A stretch of DNA of 64,000 nucleotides from Martensiomyces pterosporus (lineage: Eukaryota; Kickxellomycota; Kickxellomycetes; Kickxellales; Kickxellaceae), in NCBI GenBank assembly GCA_025201845.1, contig MU603973.1, positions 7,572 to 71,571 on the forward strand. The letters run 5' to 3'. Below are positions 1 through 8,793 of the stretch, piece by piece (within the stretch, counting starts at the first letter, position 1; each line of letters begins with the position of its first letter). A program made the translations under genes and the position numbers. The notes beneath the pieces are model-generated. The model did not search any database and had not been told where the DNA came from. It saw nothing but the letters and a program-made list of their open reading frames with translations.

Positions 1-785
1 CACACAACATCAACCACAGAAACAATACTTGCTCATGCATGCGTGCATACAGAACAGGTCAATCTGCTGACTCGGCTTTGTGAGTAAGCCACTAGACTCT
101 TAGCCACTCAATAGTTGAAAGATGGGCAAGAGCGTGTTGGCCGAGCTAGCGAAGCGAGGGGTATAGTGAATATATTGATAGTAATAAGCAATGTGAATGT
201 TTGCGAAGCTAAGGAACATCCAAGGGAAAAGCAAGCTCAGGGAAGTATTTATGTACGCCTCTGTTCAGGCCTTGCAGCCAAACCTGCCAACACATGTATG
301 CGAGAGGGGAGGGTGGCTTGTGTAAACTGCCCTGTCAAGAGTCGTGCGTTTACTATCTCTCACCAGCAGCAAGAGTGTTTCTAATGCTCGGTTGCTGTAG
401 CTGCACTGAGTGGGTATGAGAAAGGGGCACCAAAGCTGATTTGATATGCTGTTTCTTGGGCTGGGTAATCTGTGGAGTCGCAAGTCGCTAGTGCGCAGAG
501 GCTTGCTTTGCACAGTGCTGCAGTGGCAAACGAGATAGGAGGAGCTTGACTTTCATCGATATGCTTAGGGAGCACTATCAGCATCCCATCCCGTAAAGCA
601 GACTAGGGGCGTATTGCCGCCGCTGTCTGCTCCCAAGTGTTTTATCTCTCCCGTAGCTGCAGGATTAGCATTGTGTAGCGAATTTGAGAAGCGCCAGGCA
701 CCGCCCTCTACAGCGTGGCGTGAGAACACCCAATGCTGTTGTGTAAACGGCTCCTACTGAGGCTCACTACCACCGCTATTCCACA
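1..785. other. gene-poor left edge
   Basis: No convincing gene is seen before the P450 promoter. The only recognisable content is one copy of the LTR-like repeat at 135-292. Short open frames on both strands here lack recognisable motifs. Confidence 0.5.
135..292 (-). repeat. LTR-like dispersed repeat, copy A
   Basis: About 158 bp, starting TGTTGG and ending CCAACA on the + strand, so the ends form a short TGTTG/CAACA inverted repeat as LTRs often do. It shares with copies B-E the blocks GCGAAGCTAA, GAAGTATTTATGTACGCCTC and TTGCAG..AA.CCTGCCAACA. No target-site duplication is seen (GAGCG on the left, CATGT on the right). It is called a solo LTR by inference from its ends and from the 5-bp duplication at copy D. 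Confidence 0.6.
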
Positions 786-795
786 TATATAAAAA
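786..795 (+). promoter_or_regulatory. TATA box of the P450 gene
   Basis: TATATAAAAA lies 123 bp before the P450 ATG, followed by a CT-rich leader. Confidence 0.6.
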
Positions 796-917
796 TGGCA
801 CGTACCCCTGCTTGGAAAGACTCTTGTCTGTCTCATTAACTTCCTCTAGCTATTATTCACACAGCCACCTCAACTGACTCTTTCTGTTTCTGCAACCCTG
901 TTCTATCCAAACTACTG

Positions 918-2474
918 ATGGTCAGCCAACTCGAGCCTGTCAGCATCCTTAGTAGCCTCTGGTGGCTTGTGTCCCAGCCTACGACCCTGTGTACCATTTT
1001 TGCCGTGTATATAACATGGAAGATAGTTTATGCGCTGTACTTCTCGCCGTTGCGCAATATCCCTGGACCGTTCCTCGGCCGTATCAGCAGCCTGCCAGAG
1101 CTTGTGACAGTAGTACGTGGAAAATTCACTGACAGGATCCTCAACAGCTACGAAAAGTATGGCAGCATATTTGCTATAACCGACAAAATGGTTGCTGTCT
1201 GTGACCCTAACGACTGCCGACTGATCCTCTCCACGCATGCGTTCAAGAAGGCAATGGCTTCGCATGTTGATTTCATCGAGCCCAACATACTACTCACTGG
1301 CGATGCCGAGTTCAACAAGCAGCGCAGACGCCAAGTGGGACCTGCACTCAGCCTTGCCAGTCTGCGCAAGATGGAGCCCACCATCCTCACTGCAGGAGCC
1401 CAGCAGCTGTTGGACAAGTGGAATGACGCAATCGAGCAGTCACCGAGTGGAAAAATCAAGGTGTGCTATGAGAAGGACTTTCTCTTAATGGCTTTTGACG
1501 TTATCGGCTCGCTAGGATTCGGCAAGACACAGCGTTCGCTGACATCTGGTGATTTGACTGTTGTCCGCTGGGTCAAGCGGAGTGTCGACATGATGTTCAT
1601 GCAGATAGTGACTGGTAAACGAGCATTGCTTCCGTTCAGAAAATTGCTCACCAAATCACTGCGTAAGGATGTGAAGGAGTTAATCACCTTTGCAAACCGG
1701 TCCATCGAGGAGCGCAAGCAACTGTTGGTGGAAGGAGCGGCTAAACCGAACGATATCTTGCAGGCATACATCGATGCGGAGGATCCCGAGTCCAAGATCA
1801 GGATGACCCCATCGCAGGTATCAGCCGAAGTGATCATCATGCTTCTCGCAGGAACCGACACGACCTCTAACACACTCGCATGGACGACCCACCTCCTTAT
1901 GCTGCACCCGCAGCACTACAAGCGCGCTGTTGACGAGGTTCGGTCCAGCTTTGACAAGGACCACCTGATAACCATTAACGAGTTCAAGGAGAAACTCCCG
2001 TACCTGGAGGCATGCGTTTATGAATCCATGCGCATTCGCCCTGTCATTTCGCCCCTTCCTCGGATCGTTCCACCGGGTGGAGTGACACTCCAGGGCCACT
2101 TTATTCCTGAGGGGCACACTTGCGTGCCGTTTATCCCTGCTGCAAACATGAGCAAGGGCGCATGGGGAAACCCACATATATTTAACCCTGAGCGGTTTGT
2201 TGACAGCGAGGAGAAAAAACGCAGCATTCTCACATTCAGCTCTGGGGTGCGAGTCTGTCCAGGCAGAAACCTCGCGTGGGTTGAGATTCTGACAACACTC
2301 GCCAACTTGTTCAACGCCTACGACTTTGCGCTGCCTGAGGGTGCGCTGTTCACGCCAGACAATCTCGACCAGTATGGGCAGCCAGTGATTATGCCTCGAA
2401 AGATCGCTATTGTCAATGGGCCCCAGTTCCCTGAAAGAGACTGCCAGGTTGTCATCTCAAAGCGCCAAAAGTAG
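918..2474 (+). CDS. cytochrome P450 monooxygenase, microsomal type
   Basis: A haem-thiolate monooxygenase, expected to be anchored in the ER and to work with a P450 reductase; the substrate cannot be told from sequence. The 518-aa length is normal for fungal class II P450s. It has a hydrophobic N-terminal anchor (about residues 10-45) followed by a proline hinge (NIPGPF). The I-helix oxygen-binding motif AGTDTT is at 311-316, the K-helix ExxR at E369-R372, a PERF motif (NPERF) follows, and the haem loop FSSGVRVCPG has its ligand at Cys447. All signature residues are intact, so the enzyme should be active. There are no introns. The ATG is the first in frame after the TATA box. An LTR-like repeat lies 121 bp after the stop. 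Fungal P450s of this kind serve detoxification or secondary metabolism, but no biosynthetic cluster is visible around it. Confidence 0.93.
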   Translation: MVSQLEPVSILSSLWWLVSQPTTLCTIFAVYITWKIVYALYFSPLRNIPGPFLGRISSLPELVTVVRGKFTDRILNSYEKYGSIFAITDKMVAVCDPNDCRLILSTHAFKKAMASHVDFIEPNILLTGDAEFNKQRRRQVGPALSLASLRKMEPTILTAGAQQLLDKWNDAIEQSPSGKIKVCYEKDFLLMAFDVIGSLGFGKTQRSLTSGDLTVVRWVKRSVDMMFMQIVTGKRALLPFRKLLTKSLRKDVKELITFANRSIEERKQLLVEGAAKPNDILQAYIDAEDPESKIRMTPSQVSAEVIIMLLAGTDTTSNTLAWTTHLLMLHPQHYKRAVDEVRSSFDKDHLITINEFKEKLPYLEACVYESMRIRPVISPLPRIVPPGGVTLQGHFIPEGHTCVPFIPAANMSKGAWGNPHIFNPERFVDSEEKKRSILTFSSGVRVCPGRNLAWVEILTTLANLFNAYDFALPEGALFTPDNLDQYGQPVIMPRKIAIVNGPQFPERDCQVVISKRQK

Positions 2475-2595
2475 TGTGGGAGGACACCTCGTCCTCCACC
2501 TCTTATCCTTAACCTTGCCAAGCATTTCCAAACAACCGTTTATTGATATCGATGTTTTGACGCTGTCTCATTCTGCCAATTGATTATTTTCTTTC

Positions 2596-2745
2596 TGAGT
2601 GGATGTGCGAAGTGAGGTAGAAAGCAAGTGTGTTAGAATAACAAGGAGGTGGGTGTTTGCAAAGTTAAAGAACCACTGGTAGGGAAATCAGGATCAGCGA
2701 AGTATTTACGTCTCTGCCCAAGTCTTGCAGATGATCCTACCAACA
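2596..2745 (-). repeat. LTR-like dispersed repeat, copy B
   Basis: About 150 bp, with the end CTACCAACA at 2737-2745 and the shared blocks AGCGAAGTATTTACGTCTC and GTTTGCAAAGTTAAAGAACC. The left end (TGAGTG) is diverged or truncated. It closely resembles copy D. It abuts a broken ubiquitin-specific protease gene on its right. Confidence 0.55.
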
Positions 2746-3032
2746 CCACAATCCACGACATCGAAGCCCATTTCCAGGCGCTGAGACCTATGACCCAAAT
2801 CCCCGGTTGAAATCCCCCAGGCACACCCACAAGCGGAGAGACGCTCAACTACGGCCATTACTGTGTGTGCATCAGCGACGCGGGAAATAGTAGTGGATAC
2901 GGCTCTGTGAGGTGGCTCTTGTTGAACGACTCGGCGGTGTCGGAGGCCAAAAAAGGCAACATCTTTATGTATATCCTTAAACACGACCAGCCGTTTGCCA
3001 GCCCGTACTGCCTGCTTTACATGAGGGACTGA
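2742..3032 (+). pseudogene. C-terminal relic of a ubiquitin-specific protease (USP)
   Basis: A 97-codon frame runs from the edge of repeat copy B to a TGA at 3030-3032, with one in-frame TGA at 2808-2810. The second part contains the order of motifs that ends USP catalytic domains: a His box (LNYGHYCVCIS), then WLLLNDSAVSEA, then the final strand PYCLLYMRD. In intact USPs these supply the catalytic His and the following Asn/Asp and close the fold. The catalytic Cys box and everything upstream are missing, and there is no start codon or promoter, so this is a gene remnant. Upstream of the stop the frame reads IHDIEAHFQALRPM, plausible USP sequence, and the TGA could replace a Trp codon. An intron ending at the CCCCCAG near 2820 is a less likely alternative to a nonsense mutation. 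Confidence 0.65.
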
Positions 3033-3199
3033 TACCAAATCCGTGGTTGGCTTTTGACCTGCAAACTGAAGAAAGGGCCTGATTGCCGGTTCGCTCCGGT
3101 TTCCTTCCTTGATGCGGCTCGCAGCTCGCCTTCCCTGCTACCTTTGTGGTTCAGGAAAATGGCTGCGGAGGGTTCTCATTCTGTTTAGAAAGCCAGCGA

Positions 3200-3206
3200 T
3201 ATAAAA
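3200..3206 (+). promoter_or_regulatory. TATA box of the 148-aa protein gene
   Basis: TATAAAA lies 114 bp before the ATG at 3314. The leader between them is CT-rich and ends in CACCACC before the ATG. Confidence 0.65.
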
Positions 3207-3313
3207 GCCAGGGTGCTCCATGGGAGCGCAGAGCTTCGCCAGCTTTTCCTTTGCTTGCTTACCTCCCCACACACCTCTCCACACTGCCTATATAATTTCA
3301 TTTTCTCACCACC

Positions 3314-3760
3314 ATGGCTACCCAGCAGGACATTGACGACTTCCAGGTTATTAGCTCCACTGGTCGCGTTATCCAGGATGGAGACAAGTTTCAAATAGGG
3401 CTGTTTGAGGACTACGGTCGTATTGCAACATTTGAAGGGCTCATTGGCGGCGACTACACGTACGCACAGGGCGATGTATATACGTTGGAGACTATCGATG
3501 GAATCATGTACATCAAGCACCCTTATGAGTGTACGTATCTCGCAATCAACGACGAGGATGAGACCGTTTTCTTGGAGGAGCTGCCCGAGAGGGAATTCAG
3601 AATACAGATCGTTCAGGACAAGAGATTCAAGAGCATCATGAGTCTGGCCAGGTGGGATGGCGACGAGAGGTTTGGTATTTGGTGGATAAAGGTGTCATGT
3701 GGAATTATTGGCCTCCAGGACGATGGACATGAGTTTCAATTCCAGTTCAAGCTAATCTAG
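3314..3760 (+). CDS. small beta-rich cytosolic protein, family not recognised
   Basis: 148 aa with no signal peptide or membrane segment. It is acidic, rich in Asp/Glu, Ile and aromatic residues, and reads as alternating short strands and turns: DGDKFQIGL, GDVYTLETIDGIMYIKHP, YLAINDEDETVFLEEL, EFRIQIVQD, GIWWIKVSCGIIGL, EFQFQFKL. Strand periodicity of about 40-50 residues suggests a beta-trefoil-like fold, as in fungal lectins, fascin-type domains or mycocypin protease inhibitors. That is inference only, because no family signature was identified. The start is chosen for the strong CACCATGG context and the TATA box 114 bp upstream. It is convergent with the fungalysin protease gene, with LTR-like copy C between the two stops. 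An inhibitor role against proteases would fit the neighbour but is unsupported by any residue. Confidence 0.75.
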   Translation: MATQQDIDDFQVISSTGRVIQDGDKFQIGLFEDYGRIATFEGLIGGDYTYAQGDVYTLETIDGIMYIKHPYECTYLAINDEDETVFLEELPEREFRIQIVQDKRFKSIMSLARWDGDERFGIWWIKVSCGIIGLQDDGHEFQFQFKLI

Positions 3761-3809
3761 TGCGCTAATACCTGCATACGGTTTTGGTGATAGCGGTCAT
3801 TTTTAGAGC

Positions 3810-3964
3810 GTTGTCGGGGTTGTCTGCAATTCCTGAGCAGATACGTACATAAATATCTCGATGATCTTGCTTTCTCTTTCAGCAGTTCTTTAGGTTCGCA
3901 AACAACCACCTCACTATTATTATAATATATACTTTTATCCTTCGCTTCGCTCGGTCTGCCAACA
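3810..3964 (+). repeat. LTR-like dispersed repeat, copy C
   Basis: About 155 bp, starting GTTGTCGGGGTTGTCTGCAA and ending CTGCCAACA, with an internal TACATAAATATCTCG and a CTTCGCTTCGCTC block near the far end. It lies between the convergent stops of the 148-aa gene (3760) and the fungalysin gene (4058). No clear target duplication is seen. Confidence 0.6.
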
Positions 3965-4057
3965 AATGCTACTGAGGACACCGCATAGGGCATCTTTGGT
4001 TTATTTGCTGTAAATATTCTAGCATGAAAATAAAGTAAGGAGAAGCACAGAGTAAGC

Positions 4058-6004
4058 TTAGCAGTCGTCGGGGACGGTGTAGTCCTCATAGTGGCCGTTG
4101 CCGTCAGTGTAGGCATATTCGCCAAGGCCGCGCTTGGCGAATCCCTTCCAGAGAGCACACCTGTTCTTGCCGCCAGTGAGGTTCTGCTCAGCCTGAAGAA
4201 TGGCGTCACGAGCAGCAATAAAATCGGGGTTGCAGGGCTGGAGCTTCATGCCGTCAAGGATGATCTGAAGAGCAAGGGCGTTGCCCTTGGTAAGGTCGTG
4301 CGAGAACAGGTCAGGAGAAATGCCGTTGGCGTCAATGAGGTTCCAGATGGCCTCGTACAGAATCGCAGCCCAGACCTCACCAACGGCGTGGACCTCCTGG
4401 TAGCTGGGATCGTCGATGGTGCTGTAGATCTCGGGATTGGTCGTGGTGTTAGTCGAGTAGGGGTACTTGCGGATCCTCTTGCCGAAGGAATACTGGCCCA
4501 TGACCGTGTCCTTGCTGCGGGTATCACCAACCTTGATGCGGATGATGTTGGCAACAGTGTCACTCCACCCCTCGCCCATGCCGCCAGACTCGAGGTCATT
4601 CAGGCAGTTGGTGTTCGAGGGACCACCAGTCAGGCGGTTGGAGATGCCGTGGGTGAACTCGTGGGCGACAATGTTCTGCTCAAAGTCGCCGTCGCGGTTT
4701 GGGTCGGTCTTGGTGAAGACGTACATGCGCATGCGGGGGCGCTGGCCATCAGGAGGAGTGGCAAAGTTGGCGTTGTTGGTGCCGCTTCCGTCCTGCGCAT
4801 TGGCAATCACGCCATCGCCGCCGCGACCCTTGCCGCTGTAGTTGACGTCCTGGAAGTTGCCCGCAGCCTCGTCGAATCCGTAGAGGAACGAGAGGTCATG
4901 CATGGTGTTGACGGTGTAGAAGAGCTGAGCGATGGCGGCATCGACGTAGGTCGAGGGTTGCTTAGTGAGGTCGATGGGGTAGTCGAAGACGTTGCCGGCA
5001 GCAGCCTTGGGGCGGTAGTTGTTCTGCCAGGCGTTGCCTCCAGTGGGGTTGTTCTGCGCCCAGACGTTGTTGCCAATGGTTGTTCCGCTGCTCACCCACC
5101 CCTTGGGACTGGCAGCACTGTTGGCAGGGTTAACAACAACCTGGCGGCTACCATCGTTAGGTGAATCGACAGCCCGTGGGTAGACATTGTAGCTCTCGGA
5201 GCTGGCGACCCAGTTGTTGATCGACTCGACCTTGCCAGTGGCAATGTTGATCTCAGCGCTCCACCAGGCCTCCTTCTGCTCGAGAGTCAGCGACCAGACT
5301 GGGGTGAGCGATCCATCAGCGTTCTGGATAAATGACTTCTTGGCAGTAGCAGAGCCATCCAGGGCAGCACTCTCGGGAATTTCAGTGAGGGTGAGAACAG
5401 GCTCGCCGCTGGTGATGCTGTTGGTGGTGGCAACAGTCACCTTGTCGAGGCTGGAAGAGTCGATGCTGGTCTTGACGTAGTCAGCAAGGGACTTGAGGGC
5501 AGCCTTGACAGAGGCAGAGTCGTCAGCGCGAGTGACAAGGGATTCAGCCGAGCGCTTGACCTTCTTGACAGCCTCGGTTGGAGCGAACGAATGGCTGGAC
5601 GAAATGACCTTGCCCTGGCGGTTGATGTTGACGTTTCCAACACCGTTGGAGACCTCAACACCACCAACAACCTGGCGGATGTGGACGTGGGTGACACCGG
5701 TCTGCTGGCTGGTGTAGGCATCGGTGACCTTGATGTTCTCGGTGGGGATGTTGTGGTTCTTGTTGAAGTAGGCGACGGCAATGTTGACCTTGTCCTTGAT
5801 GCCGTTGTCCTTGCTGGCAGCACCAACGAATGAGGCGGGCTGAGCACCAGTGGCGATAGATACAGGGTTCTTGTACACGTTGAACTTGGTCTTGCTCTTC
5901 AGAGCAGGTGTGAAGACCTTGACATCAGACTGTGAGGGGTTGGCTGGGGCAGCGGCAACGAGAGAGGCGGCAACGAGACCAAGGATGAGAGCGCACTTCA
6001 CCAT
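4058..6004 (-). CDS. fungalysin, secreted M36 zinc metallopeptidase
   Basis: An extracellular thermolysin-like protease that digests environmental protein; family M36 enzymes are made as zymogens with an N-terminal FTP/PepSY inhibitory propeptide. The 648-aa protein begins with a signal peptide (MVKCALILGLVAASLVAAAP). The propeptide follows (about 25-280, with the FTP region around HNIPTENIKVTDAYTSQQTG), then the catalytic domain. The zinc motif HEFTH is at 448-452, the third zinc ligand is E478 in GEGWSD, and a NRLTGG motif lies between them. All catalytic residues are present, and length matches the Aspergillus enzymes (about 634 aa). There are no introns. A TATA box lies about 150 bp upstream on the same strand. 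Nitrogen- or protein-responsive expression is typical of the family but is not visible here. Confidence 0.96.
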   Translation of the reverse strand: MVKCALILGLVAASLVAAAPANPSQSDVKVFTPALKSKTKFNVYKNPVSIATGAQPASFVGAASKDNGIKDKVNIAVAYFNKNHNIPTENIKVTDAYTSQQTGVTHVHIRQVVGGVEVSNGVGNVNINRQGKVISSSHSFAPTEAVKKVKRSAESLVTRADDSASVKAALKSLADYVKTSIDSSSLDKVTVATTNSITSGEPVLTLTEIPESAALDGSATAKKSFIQNADGSLTPVWSLTLEQKEAWWSAEINIATGKVESINNWVASSESYNVYPRAVDSPNDGSRQVVVNPANSAASPKGWVSSGTTIGNNVWAQNNPTGGNAWQNNYRPKAAAGNVFDYPIDLTKQPSTYVDAAIAQLFYTVNTMHDLSFLYGFDEAAGNFQDVNYSGKGRGGDGVIANAQDGSGTNNANFATPPDGQRPRMRMYVFTKTDPNRDGDFEQNIVAHEFTHGISNRLTGGPSNTNCLNDLESGGMGEGWSDTVANIIRIKVGDTRSKDTVMGQYSFGKRIRKYPYSTNTTTNPEIYSTIDDPSYQEVHAVGEVWAAILYEAIWNLIDANGISPDLFSHDLTKGNALALQIILDGMKLQPCNPDFIAARDAILQAEQNLTGGKNRCALWKGFAKRGLGEYAYTDGNGHYEDYTVPDDC

Positions 6005-6150
6005 TATGGATGATCGTGTATGGTTTGTAGAGAATAGATCGATCTGGGTAGCAATAAACGGCGAGCAGGAGGAAGAGGGGTGGGAATGTGAATAAAAGTG
6101 TTGGTGTTGTTCTGTTGCTGGTGTTGGAAAATGTGGTCTTGCGAGGTGCC

Positions 6151-6160
6151 TTTTATAGCC
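6151..6160 (-). promoter_or_regulatory. TATA box of the fungalysin gene
   Basis: The minus strand reads GGCTATAAAA, about 150 bp before the ATG at 6004. Confidence 0.65.
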
Positions 6161-7427
6161 GAATTTCGCAGCACTTTTATGAATCGTGCAACACGTTTAC
6201 AGCGGGCTTGCTAGTCGTCGTATGGGCTGTGGCCGGTATTAACAAACTGATACCGCACACACGCCTGCCTGTGCACAAATGACCGAGGTTGGACCTGGGA
6301 TGTACAGCAATGCCAAATGACAGAGCAATCTATTTGACGCATGCATTCTAAAGGGAATTTTCCACAATTTCCCCCTTTTAGTGGTATGTGCAACTAGTCA
6401 CTCCATATAGCGTGATGGCCAGAGGGGCGAGGAGCGGGATTACGCTGACACTCCTGTGCTTGGTCTGCTCCTGGGACTAGACAAACGAGCCCGGTAGACA
6501 CTGGTTTATTTCTGAGACCGCTGCATGTGATCCTTTCCCTTGTGCGGAATCAGCCGCAGGACTAGCAACAGCAGCAGCATGGACACGTGGCGGCCAACGT
6601 TCCCGCGATTGGCACTAGCAAACAAACAGGGACTCCATGAAACACTCGTTTGCTGCGGACCCGCTGACGCAAGCAAAAAGAGACTGCCTGATTCTTCAAT
6701 GCTAGACAATAAAAACCGTCAGAAATGTGCACGCAGCATAATTCAAAAGTGAGTCTAGGCATGTATCCCTAAAGAACATTCTTCAAATACAACAACCTTT
6801 TTCCTTTCCCATATCAGCAAAGTGAGCCTTAACGCAAGCGTGTGTGCCCATCTGTTTGCTCCAGTCTGACTTCCTTTCTTGGCCGCCTTCAAGCACGCTA
6901 TGCGCCTTGGGGTTTGGGGATCGTGAGAAAGCACCCGGCTAGTTTGGCAGGCAGGCGGACATGTAAGCGAGGAGGGATCCAGCTCATATGCAGATGCTGC
7001 ATGGCATCATTTGAATACGCGCATCCCTCTTTCTAGTCCCTGTTGGTGAGGAAATGCAGGATTTTCCATGATGCGCCAGATGTGCTTGTTGTTGCATCAT
7101 CCAGGCTTCGACATGTTTTTCGATTTACCTGCAGCGTGAGAATGGGCATAGTAGGAATTTCCTGAAGCGCAATGAGCGGGATGCTGCGCTTCTATTGCCG
7201 CAAGCGTATTTTTCTCCATATCAGCCAGCATAGCCCGGTGGTGCTAGAAGCAAGGCTAACAGTTCCCTGTCTGCAAACCGCGAATAATCTGCATGCGAGT
7301 GCTCCCCTTGCAAATCATATGTAACGGCCGCCAAGCTCGCTCCTCCCCCACACCTTTGAAAGGGAGAAGGAGTGGACAAGCTCCAGCGCCTTTTGTTTAT
7401 GTTTCCACGTGGAAGTGATCTGTTTGG
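6161..7427. other. intergenic, nothing recognised
   Basis: About 1.27 kb with only short open frames lacking motifs, signal peptides or promoters. It holds the upstream part of the fungalysin promoter region. Confidence 0.5.
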
Positions 7428-7794
7428 CTACTCCATCTCCTGCCTGTTGTCCTTCAGTTGAACGATGTGAACGTTGGCAGTCTTGATAATTCCGCTTGCA
7501 TCAGGAGCTATTATTGGCCCAGCCGCCACTGCACCACTTGGCCACGCTCTCTTGTCGAACCCTGCTGGTTTTATGTCCTTGTAGTGGGTGTCGCTGGTGG
7601 ATTCCAGATACTCAGGCATGCTGAGGTTGTTCCTTGTCAGCCACCATGGTGAACCGGTCATTTCTTGTCTGCTTGAGGTGTCTTGAGAGCGTTTGGAGTA
7701 CCTTCAGCGCAAGGCAGAATGCGGCTTTGAGCTGCTCAGAAAGCACGATATCATCCACGGCGTTAGCGTTTTGGTAAAAAGACAGCATAGGGAG
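7428..7794 (-). pseudogene. possible gene relic cut by LTR-like copy D
   Basis: Two overlapping minus-strand frames read like protein: 7612-7794 (with LSEQLKAAFCLALKVLQTL) and 7428-7661 (with MPEYLESTSDTHYKDIKPAG). They are one frame apart, and the coding-like text ends where repeat copy D is inserted at 7795. Read together they look like one gene tail with a frameshift near 7640-7660. No family was recognised. The alternative is chance open frames; there is no promoter or clean intron to rescue it. Confidence 0.3.
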
Positions 7795-7953
7795 TGTTGT
7801 CAGGATTGTCTGCAATGCCTGGGCAGAGACGTACATAAATATTTCGTTGATCTTGCTTCCTCTCTATGGTTCTCCATCTTTGCAAACAACCACATCGCTT
7901 TTGTTCTAACGCATTTTCTTTCTACCTCGCTTTGCAGAAATATCGCGTGAACA
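7795..7953 (+). repeat. LTR-like dispersed repeat, copy D, with 5-bp target duplication
   Basis: 159 bp, starting TGTTGTCAGGATTGTCTGCA and ending GTGAACA. It is flanked on both sides by GGGAG (7790-7794 and 7954-7958). A 5-bp duplication around an element with TG..CA ends is the usual footprint of LTR-retrotransposon integration, so this is best read as a solo LTR. It has an internal ACGTACATAAATATTTCG that could serve as a promoter core. Confidence 0.7.
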
Positions 7954-7958
7954 GGGAG

Positions 7959-8480
7959 CACACCTCGTTTCGTAGCCTAGTACATGGGAGCATGGCCAAG
8001 CCCATGACCTGCATTGTTCGCGTACTCCGAACCACCCTTTAAACTGCCATTATCTACACACAGCAATATTCTAGCAATCACGACTGCGCAGTGCTGTGGA
8101 GACAACAAAATCATAGGAGCTCGGAGATGTTGGTGTCCTCTTGAGTCGCTACTTGCCTCTTAATACCTGACAGCAAGTATCATTTGGTACCAGTGGTGGG
8201 ACTGCTTCCGTATCCAGCCGAACATGTATCTTGAACATCTGCAGCCGCATGCATGCGTAGCTGCAGAGAACCGCAGGTGTGACACAGCTCAGGTAGCAAG
8301 GGTTGTTGTAGCTGTTATAGCAGCAGCATTTTCCAACAGAGTACAGCGGTGTTTCAGATCCGTTGTACATCACTGCTCGCTTTTCCCACCAACTCGGGTC
8401 TACGAAAAGGAGCCCCTGTTCGCATGGGCATGCTGTTTACGAGAGAGCAGCCAACCTGCTTGCGTTGCCCTTCGACTGGC
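7959..8480. other. intergenic, nothing firm
   Basis: About 520 bp between repeat copy D and the promoter of the small secreted peptide. A 73-codon minus-strand frame with nine cysteines (8149-8370) is present, but it has no signal peptide or promoter and is treated as chance. Confidence 0.4.
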
Positions 8481-8486
8481 TATAAT
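8481..8486 (+). promoter_or_regulatory. TATA-like box of the 56-aa peptide gene
   Basis: TATAAT lies 75 bp before the ATG at 8556, followed by a CT-rich leader (CTTCAACCTCCTTCGC). Confidence 0.45.
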
Positions 8487-8555
8487 GGTGCCCTTTCTCC
8501 TGTTGGGTAGGTGGCCTCTTCAACCTCCTTCGCTTAATATTCACACCAGCACAAA

Positions 8556-8726
8556 ATGAAACACGTCATCAACTTATCCGTCACCGCCCTCCTGCTCGCC
8601 TGCTCGGTCCACGCTGACTACGATGGATTCAAAGCATGCATGGAAATAGCAAGTCAGGAAAAATGCTCAAGCAGCAATCCTTGCGACAACATATTTATGA
8701 TATTCGACTGTGCTGTCAACAACTAG
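8556..8726 (+). CDS. 56-aa small secreted cysteine-containing peptide
   Basis: A short gene encoding 56 residues. Residues 1-20 (MKHVINLSVTALLLACSVHA) form a textbook signal peptide with an AxA-like VHA cleavage site. The mature 36 residues begin DYDGFKACMEIASQEKC and contain four cysteines (28, 37, 43, 52), enough for two disulphides. A TATA-like box lies 75 bp upstream, the ATG follows CAAA, and the stop is TAG. No family was recognised. Small secreted Cys proteins in fungi act as surface, antimicrobial or host-interaction factors, but nothing here shows which. It lies between two LTR-like repeats (copies D and E). Confidence 0.6.
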   Translation: MKHVINLSVTALLLACSVHADYDGFKACMEIASQEKCSSSNPCDNIFMIFDCAVNN

Positions 8727-8793
8727 TATTTATTGCTTTCCTTAGCGGACACCGCGACAGGGATCCTTCTAGTTTCCTGGCTTTTAGTCGAAG

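Noticed and set aside
4091..5164. Long plus-strand frame of 357 codons antisense to fungalysin
   Set aside because: Shadow of the strongly biased fungalysin codons; Val/Gly/Asp-rich with no domain, signal peptide or promoter.
3965..7794. Copies C and D as the two LTRs of one element enclosing the fungalysin gene
   Set aside because: Same orientation and about 3.8 kb apart, but no gag or pol lies between, flanking bases do not match (copy D has its own duplication), and fungalysin is an ordinary host gene with its own promoter.
8149..8370. Minus-strand 73-codon frame with nine cysteines
   Set aside because: No signal peptide or TATA box and overlaps the region before the 56-aa peptide promoter; cysteine count may be chance.
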